The notes below the pieces were generated by a model that did no database searches, was not told the DNA's origin, and saw only the letters and a program-made list of their open reading frames with translations. A program made the translations under genes and the position numbers. From MGIIa-L3 sp11892u (lineage in GTDB: Archaea; Thermoplasmatota; Poseidoniia; Poseidoniales; Poseidoniaceae), in NCBI GenBank assembly GCA_965659685.1, contig CBFHXB010000005.1, forward strand, positions 41,554 to 105,553: a stretch of DNA of 64,000 nt, written 5' to 3'. Positions within the stretch are counted from its first letter, which is position 1. Every line of letters begins with the position of its first letter. This document shows, piece by piece, positions 1-8,287 of this stretch.

Positions 1-3000
1 GTTGCACGAGGGCCGTGACGTTCCAACTGTAGGCCGTGTTCGTGGACGAAACCCACGTGGTTTGGCCGACCGCCGGAATGGTGGTGTCGCCTGAACTTTG
101 GTAGCCGCCCGGTGAGGACCACTGGCCACCGGTCCCGGGACCGAACCATGTGGCTGCGCCGTCCCACGACGAGGTGGTGCCCGAAACAGAAACGTGGACG
201 CCTGTGCCCTGAGAGGCACCAACGGTCGTCAACTCGAGGCTGGCGTTGATGATCTCCATGGTGGCTGGAAGCGGAAGCGCGCTCATGTCGAACGCGATCA
301 AGGAAGAAGCGCGTTCGGTGGTGCTGGACGAGTAGAAGGAGCGACCCACGTTGAGGGTGCTGGTGGTGTTGTACGCGGTGTTGGCCGTTCCGGAATCGAT
401 GGTCGTGTCGAGGACACCCGTCGGCATCAGCACGGTATCGTCCACCAAACTTCCGTACTGCATGCGGTACCATGCTTCGTCCGCATCCACTTCACCGGCC
501 ATCACGGCCGGAACGTGGAAGGTACGGAGCGTGGACCACGGCCCGTACATCCCGTCGACGATGGGGCGCACTTCCCACACCACAGACCCGATGCCGCCGA
601 GGTCGCTCTGCGGCGTGTAGGTGGCGCCTGAGAAGCCCGCATCCGTACGGCTGTCGTAGGTCGTCCAACCACCGGACAGGAAGGTGTCGGTGCTCCACGC
701 ATCGTAGATGCGCACCTGCCAATCGGCGCTGGTGCCTGAGAGCGGGTTCCAACTGAGTTCGGGCCGTTGCTCTGGGATGAGGGCATGTGACGTCGTGTCG
801 AAGGTGACTTCGTCGTTTGCGGGGTTGAGCAACGTCGTTGCGGAGGCGGGAGCCGTCCCCGTTCCGCTGACCCATGTGAGGTTCAACCAAGGGCGCTGGT
901 TGCTCGCGGCTTCCACGCTGCTCAGCAGGACCTGCCCGGATGCGTCTGCATCGACGAGCAGAAGGACGTCGAGTTCGTCGTCACCGCTCGCCAACGCAGC
1001 CTGAACGAGATCGGCCACCTCCCACGACATCCAGCCGGCGCTGACCGAGGTCGCGTACGTGCTGACCTCTGAGCCAAATTGGGCGACGCGATCGACGTCC
1101 CCGTAATGCCAACCTGGCGTGGAGACGTTGGTGACCCCCGTCCAGTTGTTGACGCCGTCGTAGGTGGTTTCGTTCGCGGAGGCATTCCAATCGATGAGCG
1201 CCGGCAAGAGGCCGACGTTGACGCCCACGGTCGACGAGAGTTGTGAGAACATGTTCAGTTGAGCCGATTCTACGCGCGCGTTCTGAGGATTGGGCACGTC
1301 GGTCAACGGGATGCGGAGCAAGGTGGCCGCTTGCTGCGTGGACGTGTCACCGACGCGGAGCGTCGACGACGTGGCGTAGGTTTGTCCACTGCTGCCGCGG
1401 ATGACCGAGGTGTCCTCAAATCCGACAAGCCCTAGGGCAGGCATCGCTTGCTCATGGTGCAACTCGACGGCCACCTTGCTGCCGAGATCCCAGGTGGTGG
1501 TGTCCGGCAGCAGGAAGTGGTTGGTGTTCGACCAGTTTCCGAGTTGGTTGGTGGCGGAAATGGCACGGACGCGCCAATACCAGGTCGTTCCATCGTTCAA
1601 CGTCTGTTGGGGTTCGTAGGTCAAGTTGGTGGCGTCGAATCCTTGGTCGTTGAAGGACGAGAGGTAGCGCATCTCGGCGGTGTTGAAGTCCTGCGAGGTG
1701 TCGAGCTGAAGGGCCCATCCGCCGATCGTCAACCCTCCAGCATAGGTCCAGTTCAGCAACGGGGTGGTGTCGCCTGCAGGGTTGAGCCCGGGCAGCACGG
1801 CCCACGAGCCGTTGGCCGGGCTGGAAGGCACCGGCTCCGTGGGAACCGCATCAGAGCCGGGCACGTAAACGATGGTCATCTCCGCACGGTCGTTGGCTGA
1901 CGCGCTGTTTCCATAGAGCAATGCGTACTTTGAGACGCTGGTGGGCGTGGACACGATGTCCAGCAGGAAGTCAGCAGAGCGCCCCTCACGCATGGCGGAC
2001 TGAACGGCTTGTGTCACGTTCCAGTTCACACGATCCCCACTGCCGTAGGAGGAATCGAGGGTGGTGGACGTCAGGAGCGAGCCTCGCTCCCAACCACGGG
2101 CACCGCTGGTGCCCCAGGCGTTCGTTCCGTCGTAGGTGGCCCAAGTCGCACCGGACTCCGTCCAGTTGTGTTGGCGGCTCTCAAAGGCCCCGATGACAGG
2201 AGAAGCCCCCGGTGGCGTGGACAGTTCAAGGGTAAGGTTCGCGCTCTGGACCGCGTAGCCCGAGGGCAGCAGATGGCTCCTCAGATCGCATCCGACCAAG
2301 ATGGTCTGGCGTGCGTTGCTGTCAAGGGCGATCAGCATTTCTTCGTCACCGTCGTAGTTGTCCGAAGGAGATGAAGAGTCCACGTAGGTGTCCATGCATG
2401 ATGGCATCCGGCCGTCGGAAGTTCCGTTGCCGTGGCTGAGACGGAGTTCGTAGCGGTCGCCACCAAGCCATTCAGAGGTCAAATCACTGACCACGAACGA
2501 GGAGGTGGCCCACGCGCCCACCCGATCGTCCGCATCGACCGAGGCCATGCGCCAATGGTAGCCCATGCCTTTGTCGAGGCTGTCGACGCCCGAGGGCGTG
2601 TACCCCGTGGACGTGGAGGAGAAGGTCGAGGAGGAGCGCGTGTCAGCGACGATCACCTTGGTGCGGAATTCAGAATCCTCGGCCATCTCGAAGAGGAAAT
2701 CGTGGCCGGACAGCGGCGTCCAGATCAAATCTGGCGTCGTGTTGCCGCTGAGGTTGTGGCCGCTGAGGTTCCACACCGCAGTACCTGCGCTCGGCGCATC
2801 GAGGCTTGGCGGCGAAGGTGCTGCACCGTTGGTCCAACGGTAGGTGATGGAAAGGGAAGGACGGTCGCTGTTGCTGGACGCCTCGTGAGCGTGGAAGGTT
2901 GCCATGTCCCCAGCGGTGAACCCTTCGTGAAGGCCGCGTGCGGTCAAGAGGAAGGTCGCGGCATCGTTCGAAGCGCTGCTCACCCATGCCTGCATGGACG

Positions 3001-4474
3001 TCGTGAGGTTGAGCGTCAAACTCGTGTCCGTCGAGGCCATCTCAACGGCATCCGCCGCGGCACCTGCCGTAGAGCGTCCACCGGAGGTCCAGGTTTGAGA
3101 GGAGGTCGCTCGGTTCCACGTGATCTCATCTTCGACCCACGTCTGGGAGCCGGTCGGGTGAATGGACACCAGCGGCGATCCGCTGGCGGAATCCACCGTG
3201 AGGTCGAGCGATGCGTCAACGATGCTGGCGTTGCTGGCAAGCCCGATTTGGTGCATCTGGAAGCGAAGGTGACTGAAGGTCTCCTTGCTGCTGGTCATCG
3301 ATACGTCGAAGGTTTGTCCAGCCCCGAAGGCGCTGTTCTTGGAGACCTCAGAAACGCCGGCGTCTTCGATGAAGGACGACGGCAAGCCAAGGTCCGTCAG
3401 GGCCATCGTGGCCGTTCCGTCACCGTTGTCGGTGACGTCGAGGTTGGGGAGCAGGACGTTCCCGCTCTCCCATGCGCCGTACACGCCGTTGGCGTCCATG
3501 GCACGTACTCGCCAGTGCACTTCGGTGCCGTTGTCGAACGCAACGCTCGAGGGGAGTTCAACCTCACCACCTGCAGCACCTCCAGTGAACAAACTGGCGT
3601 CGTTCAGGGCGTTGAACGCGCGGTCAGACCCTGCGCTGACCAGCCAATCAGAGACCAAGGAAAACTGGGCTTGGACCATGTTGCTGCTGGCAGCAGACCA
3701 CGTCAGGCTTGGCGTGGTGTCCGCTTGGAGGATGAAATCCGAGGTCATCAGCGCCGTGCCGTTGTCGGGCATGGTCGGCGTGATGGAACCGCCCGCCGTG
3801 GTGGCCGTTGACGTGGAGACCACGGTGAGCAAGGGTCGAGCAACCGTCGCCACAGCTTCAGAAAGCTGGCATTCGTAAGCGTCACCCGTGGCGGCGATGA
3901 CCAACGAGAGGTTGCTCGATTCTGCCGCAGCTTGCTGGGCGAGGGCCGTCACGTTCAGCGAGAAGGTCCCGTTGGTGCTGGCAAGGAAGGGGGGCTCCCA
4001 CACGCCTCGGTCCGTGCCGACGTCATCCACGCCGATGAGGCTCCAACTGGTCAATGCAGTGGACATGGCCCAGGTGGCATCGGACGCGTTCCATGAGGCG
4101 TGGACGCGAGCGGCGTGGAAGGCGGTGTCGTCAGGCATGGAGGCGACGCTCGCACACTCGAGGTCCAACGTGGCCGATTCCACCGTTGAGGTGGAGGTCA
4201 GGCCGAGGTCGAACTCCAACAAAAGTCGCCCTTCACCGCTGGCACCGAGATCGCCGACCTCGGCCGAATCCGAACCTTCCGAGGAGGAGGTCGCCGTGGA
4301 GAGGATTCCCACGTCCTGAACGGGTGAGAGTTGCGCGGTGGCGCGGAAGACGGTCGGAGCATCGTCAAGAATGGCGTTGTTGCTCATCATCGGGACGCCA
4401 ACGTCGGCGATGAGGAAGAGCATGACGAGGGTCAGAACAAGGGGAGTTCGTCGTGGGGCGGATGCGGACGTCAT
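1..4474 (-). CDS. Giant secreted DNRLRE/fibronectin-repeat surface protein, C-terminus beyond the window
   Basis: The minus frame is open without a stop from the ATG at 4474 to the left edge, at least 1491 codons; the stop lies outside the window. The N-terminus (basic MTSASAPRRTP, then a hydrophobic run to about residue 30) reads as a secretion signal. Downstream are several alternating modules. One type has the look of DNRLRE beta-sandwich domains (for example MDTYVDSSSPSDNYDGDEE, and later DTTIDSGTANTAYNTTSTLN followed by a partner strand ending LIAFDMSALP). The other resembles fibronectin/Ig domains with recurrent 'TP.L.W' and 'YYWRVRA' strands. DNRLRE modules are known from cell-surface and secreted proteins of bacteria and archaea. 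A role in adhesion or surface coating is inferred; no catalytic motif was seen. Plus-strand ORFs in this stretch are antisense shadows in register with it. Whether it ends in a membrane anchor cannot be seen. Confidence 0.85.
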   Translation of the reverse strand, partial: MTSASAPRRTPLVLTLVMLFLIADVGVPMMSNNAILDDAPTVFRATAQLSPVQDVGILSTATSSSEGSDSAEVGDLGASGEGRLLLEFDLGLTSTSTVESATLDLECASVASMPDDTAFHAARVHASWNASDATWAMSTALTSWSLIGVDDVGTDRGVWEPPFLASTNGTFSLNVTALAQQAAAESSNLSLVIAATGDAYECQLSEAVATVARPLLTVVSTSTATTAGGSITPTMPDNGTALMTSDFILQADTTPSLTWSAASSNMVQAQFSLVSDWLVSAGSDRAFNALNDASLFTGGAAGGEVELPSSVAFDNGTEVHWRVRAMDANGVYGAWESGNVLLPNLDVTDNGDGTATMALTDLGLPSSFIEDAGVSEVSKNSAFGAGQTFDVSMTSSKETFSHLRFQMHQIGLASNASIVDASLDLTVDSASGSPLVSIHPTGSQTWVEDEITWNRATSSQTWTSGGRSTAGAAADAVEMASTDTSLTLNLTTSMQAWVSSASNDAATFLLTARGLHEGFTAGDMATFHAHEASSNSDRPSLSITYRWTNGAAPSPPSLDAPSAGTAVWNLSGHNLSGNTTPDLIWTPLSGHDFLFEMAEDSEFRTKVIVADTRSSSTFSSTSTGYTPSGVDSLDKGMGYHWRMASVDADDRVGAWATSSFVVSDLTSEWLGGDRYELRLSHGNGTSDGRMPSCMDTYVDSSSPSDNYDGDEEMLIALDSNARQTILVGCDLRSHLLPSGYAVQSANLTLELSTPPGASPVIGAFESRQHNWTESGATWATYDGTNAWGTSGARGWERGSLLTSTTLDSSYGSGDRVNWNVTQAVQSAMREGRSADFLLDIVSTPTSVSKYALLYGNSASANDRAEMTIVYVPGSDAVPTEPVPSSPANGSWAVLPGLNPAGDTTPLLNWTYAGGLTIGGWALQLDTSQDFNTAEMRYLSSFNDQGFDATNLTYEPQQTLNDGTTWYWRVRAISATNQLGNWSNTNHFLLPDTTTWDLGSKVAVELHHEQAMPALGLVGFEDTSVIRGSSGQTYATSSTLRVGDTSTQQAATLLRIPLTDVPNPQNARVESAQLNMFSQLSSTVGVNVGLLPALIDWNASANETTYDGVNNWTGVTNVSTPGWHYGDVDRVAQFGSEVSTYATSVSAGWMSWEVADLVQAALASGDDELDVLLLVDADASGQVLLSSVEAASNQRPWLNLTWVSGTGTAPASATTLLNPANDEVTFDTTSHALIPEQRPELSWNPLSGTSADWQVRIYDAWSTDTFLSGGWTTYDSRTDAGFSGATYTPQSDLGGIGSVVWEVRPIVDGMYGPWSTLRTFHVPAVMAGEVDADEAWYRMQYGSLVDDTVLMPTGVLDTTIDSGTANTAYNTTSTLNVGRSFYSSSTTERASSLIAFDMSALPLPATMEIINASLELTTVGASQGTGVHVSVSGTTSSWDGAATWFGPGTGGQWSSPGGYQSSGDTTIPAVGQTTWVSSTNTAYSWNVTALVQ

Positions 4475-4502
4475 GGAACTCACTTTTCTGAGGATTTGGA
4501 TG

Positions 4503-4509
4503 CTTATAG
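4503..4509. promoter_or_regulatory. TATA-like box between the giant surface protein and rfcS
   Basis: On the minus strand CTATAAG lies about 30 bases upstream of the ATG at 4474, which would give an almost leaderless transcript. The same bases read TTATAG on the plus strand, about 75 bases upstream of rfcS, and could serve it too. The gap is only 106 bases. Assigned by similarity to the archaeal TATA box. Confidence 0.45.
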
Positions 4510-4580
4510 CCACTTGCCCGCCAAGGTCCCTTTTCGAACGAGCGAAGGTTCATGGGCGCTCGACGGAGGTGGTCACATCC

Positions 4581-5537
4581 ATGTCAGAACTCTGGGTGGA
4601 AAAGCACCGTCCACGGACGGTGACCGACATCCGAGGCCAGCGTTCCGTGGTGGAACGCCTCGGCGTCTACGCCTCAAAAGGAGAATTCCCTCACCTCCTC
4701 TTTGCCGGCCCGCCCGGGACAGGAAAGACGACGGCGGCCATGGCGCTCGCCATGGACGTCTTCGGTGAAGAGTTTCGACGAAACCTGCTCGAAATGAACG
4801 CCTCCGACGAACGAAAACTGGAGAGCATCCGCAGCAAGGTCAAGCAATTCGCGCGGACCACGCCTTACGGCGATGCTCCGTTCAAGGTCATCTTCCTCGA
4901 CGAAGCTGACGCTTTGACCAACGACGCACAAGGAGCACTGCGAAGGATCATGGAACAGTTTGCGGAGACGTGCCGGTTCATCCTCTCGTGCAATTATTCG
5001 TCGAAGATCATCGAACCGATCCAGTCGCGGTGTGCGGTGTTCCGCTTCCGTCCGCTCCCCGATGCTGAAGTCCAAGATCAGGTGGCCAAGGTGGCGGCCT
5101 CTGAACACCTTGAGATCGTGGACGATGCGGTGGAAGCCATCACGCGAATCGCCCAAGGTGACCTTCGAAAGGCCCTCACCACGTTGCAGGTGGCGGCGGC
5201 TTTGGACCGAACCATCGACCGAGGCCTCATCTACGAAACCTCGGCCACGGCGCCTCCTGAAGCCCTCCATGCCTACCTGATGGCCTGCAAGGAGGACGGG
5301 TTCCACGCCGCACGGCGCCGCCTGCGTGAACTCTTGGACCGCTATGGCCTCGCCGGAACGGACTTTGTGGCGCAATTGCATCGCAACCTCTACGCTGCGG
5401 ATTTCCTTGACGAACCGGCCAAACTTCGGCTCACTGAGCGGATGGCGGACGTTGAATTCCGCCTCGTGGAAGGCGGCAGCGAAACCGTCCAACTCGACGC
5501 ACTCACCGCACGATTGGTGAACGAATTGGACGCGTGA
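4581..5537 (+). CDS. rfcS: Replication factor C small subunit
   Basis: Clamp-loader ATPase of the AAA+ family that opens and loads the PCNA sliding clamp at primer-template junctions. The 318-residue product has the expected family length. Walker A GPPGTGKT is at residues 43-50, Walker B with the DEAD box at 103-110 (VIFLDEAD), and the SRC arginine-finger motif at 149-151. The open frame extends upstream to 4338, but that extension has no family similarity. The start at 4581 is preceded at the right distance by a strong Shine-Dalgarno sequence, GGAGGTGG at about 4565-4572, and gives the normal N-terminus MSELWVEKHRP. The large subunit (rfcL) is not in the window. The gene is divergent from the giant surface protein, and a small ORF overlaps its stop codon. 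Confidence 0.97.
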   Translation: MSELWVEKHRPRTVTDIRGQRSVVERLGVYASKGEFPHLLFAGPPGTGKTTAAMALAMDVFGEEFRRNLLEMNASDERKLESIRSKVKQFARTTPYGDAPFKVIFLDEADALTNDAQGALRRIMEQFAETCRFILSCNYSSKIIEPIQSRCAVFRFRPLPDAEVQDQVAKVAASEHLEIVDDAVEAITRIAQGDLRKALTTLQVAAALDRTIDRGLIYETSATAPPEALHAYLMACKEDGFHAARRRLRELLDRYGLAGTDFVAQLHRNLYAADFLDEPAKLRLTERMADVEFRLVEGGSETVQLDALTARLVNELDA

Positions 5538-5770
5538 CGTTCACTTTCAGCGAACCCCCACCGAGCCAAAGGTGGACCCCATGCGCATCGCCGTGCATGA
5601 ACGCGCAAACCATGCTTGCCGAACTCCTCTGCTGGACCGTGGCTGCTCCCTTGGTCCGGGCGTGGCGCCACCGCTCCATCGCCAAGAAGACCCAAATCCG
5701 TCGGGACGTCTCGCGGGTTGACGACCTGCTCAAGGCCATCGTTCGCGCCCATCCGGACGTCGCATGGTGA
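5534..5770 (+). CDS. Small hypothetical protein overlapping the rfcS stop
   Basis: A 78-codon frame starts with GTG at 5534, overlapping the rfcS TGA by four bases (GTGA), an arrangement typical of translational coupling. It ends directly against the stop of the converging membrane-protein gene. An in-frame ATG at 5597 would give a shorter 57-residue product. The second half is basic and helical-looking (RAWRHRSIAKKTQIRRDVSR, then VDDLLKAIVRAHPDVAW). No family is recognised. It fills an otherwise empty 230-base gap, which favours a real gene, but it could be non-coding. Confidence 0.4.
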   Translation: MTFTFSEPPPSQRWTPCASPCMNAQTMLAELLCWTVAAPLVRAWRHRSIAKKTQIRRDVSRVDDLLKAIVRAHPDVAW

Positions 5771-6649
5771 TCAGGCCCGTTCGTCGATGACGTCCAAGTG
5801 CCACGCATAAACGCGGGTGTTCACCCACGGTGAGCCCTGTTCTTCAATGTCCACGGTGATCGTCCAGCGGCCTTCGACGAGGTCCGCGCCAAGCGGCACA
5901 AGGAACCATCGGTGGTCGGCATCAGATTGGCTGAGGTTGGCAAAGGCCAAAGGCACGGTGTCCACAGGAAGCAACACCGAACCCGAGGGATCGGCGTTGC
6001 TGGAAAGACGAACCTCCACGTTGTTTTCACTGACCTCGTGGTTGTCGGTCAGCGTGAACATGAGCCAAGCGTCCCCGTGAAGCGTGCCGTCTTCGGTCGA
6101 CCACGCGAAGCCTTCGCCGTCCATGTCCATCACATCGCCTGAAGCGCTGGCGAGGGTCAACTCCCCGTCCTCAGACATGACCGCAATCTCCCAATCGCCG
6201 TCGAGCGAAGCGGCCGTGACGTCTCCGAACGGCGGATTCACCAACAGGAAAGAGATGGCGAGGAAGGTGAACGTGTGCAGGAAACCTGCCTTGACCCAGG
6301 TCCCTGAAGTGTAGTGCTCAACAAAGCCCTCTGGCATCACAAGGCGGTGAAGACGGGGCAGGAAGATGAGCATGGCAATCGGCAGGAACCACAAGAGAAA
6401 GCCGTCTCCTGGACCGACCCATCCCATCAGCATGTGACGGTTGAGCAGCGCGACCACAACGGCGTAAGCGAGCACGAACCACATCGAGGCGGTCTCGGCC
6501 TTCTCTTTGGCCACGTGCTTGACGGGATCGAAACGCTCGATTCCAAGATCGGCGCCTGAGCGGCGCTTCTTGCGCTCAGCATCGGTCTTGTCGAGGCGCT
6601 TCTGACGGTCGGCCGCGGCTGCGGCCATCGCCGTTTGAAGGTCGACCAT
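5771..6649 (-). CDS. Membrane protein with three helices and an outer beta domain
   Basis: The 292-residue product from the ATG at 6649 begins with a charged, lysine/arginine-rich cytoplasmic segment (about residues 1-55). Three hydrophobic helices follow (around WFVLAYAVVVALL, LLWFLPIAMLIFL and LHTFTFLAISFLLV). The last 150 residues are acidic and beta-rich, without helices, and probably lie outside the cell. The open frame extends 17 codons further upstream, but the internal ATG removes an Arg/Gly-rich extension that looks non-coding. No family is recognised. It is transcribed away from the tRNA-Met gene and converges on the small ORF downstream of rfcS, so it is probably a single-gene unit. 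Confidence 0.75.
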   Translation of the reverse strand: MVDLQTAMAAAAADRQKRLDKTDAERKKRRSGADLGIERFDPVKHVAKEKAETASMWFVLAYAVVVALLNRHMLMGWVGPGDGFLLWFLPIAMLIFLPRLHRLVMPEGFVEHYTSGTWVKAGFLHTFTFLAISFLLVNPPFGDVTAASLDGDWEIAVMSEDGELTLASASGDVMDMDGEGFAWSTEDGTLHGDAWLMFTLTDNHEVSENNVEVRLSSNADPSGSVLLPVDTVPLAFANLSQSDADHRWFLVPLGADLVEGRWTITVDIEEQGSPWVNTRVYAWHLDVIDERA

Positions 6650-6746
6650 GCCCCCGGGCAGCACGGGCGACCCATGAAGGGACCGGTCCGAACCGCGCAT
6701 GGGCGTTCCGTTGATTTGAAGAACGGAATGTCGCAGCGGCAGTCAG

Positions 6747-6859
6747 GCCGGGGTGGCGTAGTTGGTGGCGCGTCGGACTCATAGGACACTATGAGCGGAC
6801 TAACCGTCGATGTCTGAGACATCCGAAGGTCGCGGGTTCGAGCCCCGCTCCCGGCACCA
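6747..6859 (+). tRNA. tRNA-Met (CAT, elongator type) with a 37-base intron
   Basis: Acceptor arms GCCGGGG (6747-6753) and TCCCGGC (6849-6855), discriminator A6856 and an encoded CCA (6857-6859). The T arm is GCGGG-TTCGAGC-CCCGC. The anticodon stem TCGGA (6773-6777) pairs with TCCGA (6822-6826), and the anticodon CAT is at 6780-6782. An intron at 6784-6820 interrupts the loop after base 37. The splice region folds as a canonical bulge-helix-bulge. The central 4-bp helix is CTCA (6778-6781) with TGAG (6815-6818). A 3-base bulge TAG lies on one side and ACA (6819-6821) on the other, with an inner helix GACA (6785-6788) with TGTC (6811-6814). Splicing leaves the loop CTCATAA, typical of elongator tRNA-Met. 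A tRNA-Ile with modified CAT is the alternative. Confidence 0.93.
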
Positions 6860-6899
6860 CAAGCGAGCGCTTCATGGACGTGGACCTCACCCCCGGACC

Positions 6900-8246
6900 A
6901 TGGAAGCCACCCCGGGGGACCGAGTGCGCGTCGAATTGGACACCGAAGGCGGGACGACCGTCCTCGAGGGGAGGGTCCTTCCACCGGCCGCCCCAAAGCA
7001 CCTCACGTTGAAACTGATCAACGGCTACAATGTCAGCCATCGCAACGATCGCATCCTCAACCTCGACGTGCTCGAAACCACCGCTGCACCTGCCTCGACC
7101 GACGCACCTTCGCCGCCGGCCGACGAATCGGACCTGCCTTCGGTGCACGTGATCCATACCGGTGGCACCATCGCCTCCAAGGTGGACTACACGACCGGCG
7201 CGGTCACCGCCTCGTTTGAGCCAGAAGAATTGCGTTCAAACGTCCCCGAATTGGCCGGAATGGCCCGCTTGAGCACAACGAAACTCGGGAACATGTTCTC
7301 CGATGACCTGCGGCCTCAGCATTGGAACAAGATGGCCGCTGCATGCGCGGAGGCCTTTGCCAACGGTGCAAGGGGCGTGGTCGTGACCCACGGCACGGAC
7401 ACCCTGCACCATTCTGCTGCAGCCCTCGCCTTTTCCTTCGCGGGTCAGGGCACGCGCCCAGCCGGTCCCATCGTGTTCGTCGGATCCCAGCGATCCTCCG
7501 ACAGGGGCTCCAGTGACGCCGCCGAGAACCTCATCGCCGCCGTCCATTGGGCCGCACACGGCCCACGACCAAGCGGCGGCATGGGAGACGCCACCGTGGT
7601 CGTGATGCACGCCGCATCCGATGACGGCACGTGCGCGGTGCTTCCTGGCGTGGCCGCACGAAAGATGCACTCGACCCGAAGGGACGCCTTCAGGGCGCTG
7701 AACGCCGCGGTCTTGGCCCACATCGAGGTCAGCCATGCAGGATGCCAACACAGCCTGAACGAAGGCTATGCAAAGGCAATTGAGGCGGATGAAGGCCGAC
7801 CGCTGGCCGAATCACCCGGAACCTACCGCACCGACCTCAACCTCCCCCAGCTGACCGCCAACGCGTGGCTGAGGGCCGAGCACATCGAAGCGCTGGCTGC
7901 GACCGGCCCCGCGGCCATCATCATTCACGGCACGGGACTTGGCCACGTACCGATGAGCGATCCTGAGGGTGATGCGCCTGAAAACAAGGACATGTGGAAA
8001 GCCCTGATGCGGGCCTCAAACCGGAAATTGCCGTTGATCATCACCACCCAATGCCTCGAGGGGCCCGTGGACATGAACGTCTACGCCAAAGGCAGGGAAC
8101 AGCAAGGCCTCGACCTCCTTGGCCACGGGTTGACCTGCCATGCGGACACGGCCGCCGTCAAAGTTCACTACCTTCTGAGCGCCGACCTGTCCTTGCAAGA
8201 GCACCTGCACCGCAACTTGTGTGGAGAGAACCCTCCGAGGCTTTGA
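6900..8246 (+). CDS. gatD: Glu-tRNA(Gln) amidotransferase subunit D
   Basis: The asparaginase-like subunit of archaeal GatDE releases ammonia from an amide donor so that GatE can convert Glu-tRNA(Gln) to Gln-tRNA(Gln). The 448-residue product has the family layout: a small N-terminal beta domain (about 1-60), an Ala/Pro-rich linker, then an L-asparaginase domain from about residue 82. Catalytic motifs are HTGGTIAS with nucleophile Thr90, and HGTDTL with Thr166-Asp167. The conserved GSQRSSDRGSSDAAENL stretch follows. The frame is open upstream into the tRNA gene, but the ATG at 6900 gives the normal domain start. GatE is not in the window. The carboxyltransferase gene follows within 41 bases and may be co-transcribed. 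Confidence 0.95.
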   Translation: MEATPGDRVRVELDTEGGTTVLEGRVLPPAAPKHLTLKLINGYNVSHRNDRILNLDVLETTAAPASTDAPSPPADESDLPSVHVIHTGGTIASKVDYTTGAVTASFEPEELRSNVPELAGMARLSTTKLGNMFSDDLRPQHWNKMAAACAEAFANGARGVVVTHGTDTLHHSAAALAFSFAGQGTRPAGPIVFVGSQRSSDRGSSDAAENLIAAVHWAAHGPRPSGGMGDATVVVMHAASDDGTCAVLPGVAARKMHSTRRDAFRALNAAVLAHIEVSHAGCQHSLNEGYAKAIEADEGRPLAESPGTYRTDLNLPQLTANAWLRAEHIEALAATGPAAIIIHGTGLGHVPMSDPEGDAPENKDMWKALMRASNRKLPLIITTQCLEGPVDMNVYAKGREQQGLDLLGHGLTCHADTAAVKVHYLLSADLSLQEHLHRNLCGENPPRL

Positions 8247-8287
8247 CCAGCGAGCACATCAAGAACCGCTTTGGGCAAGCCTTCGCC

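Noticed and set aside
2432..3811. A 459-codon plus-strand open frame
   Set aside because: Antisense to the edge-truncated DNRLRE-type protein, whose minus frame is open across the whole stretch.
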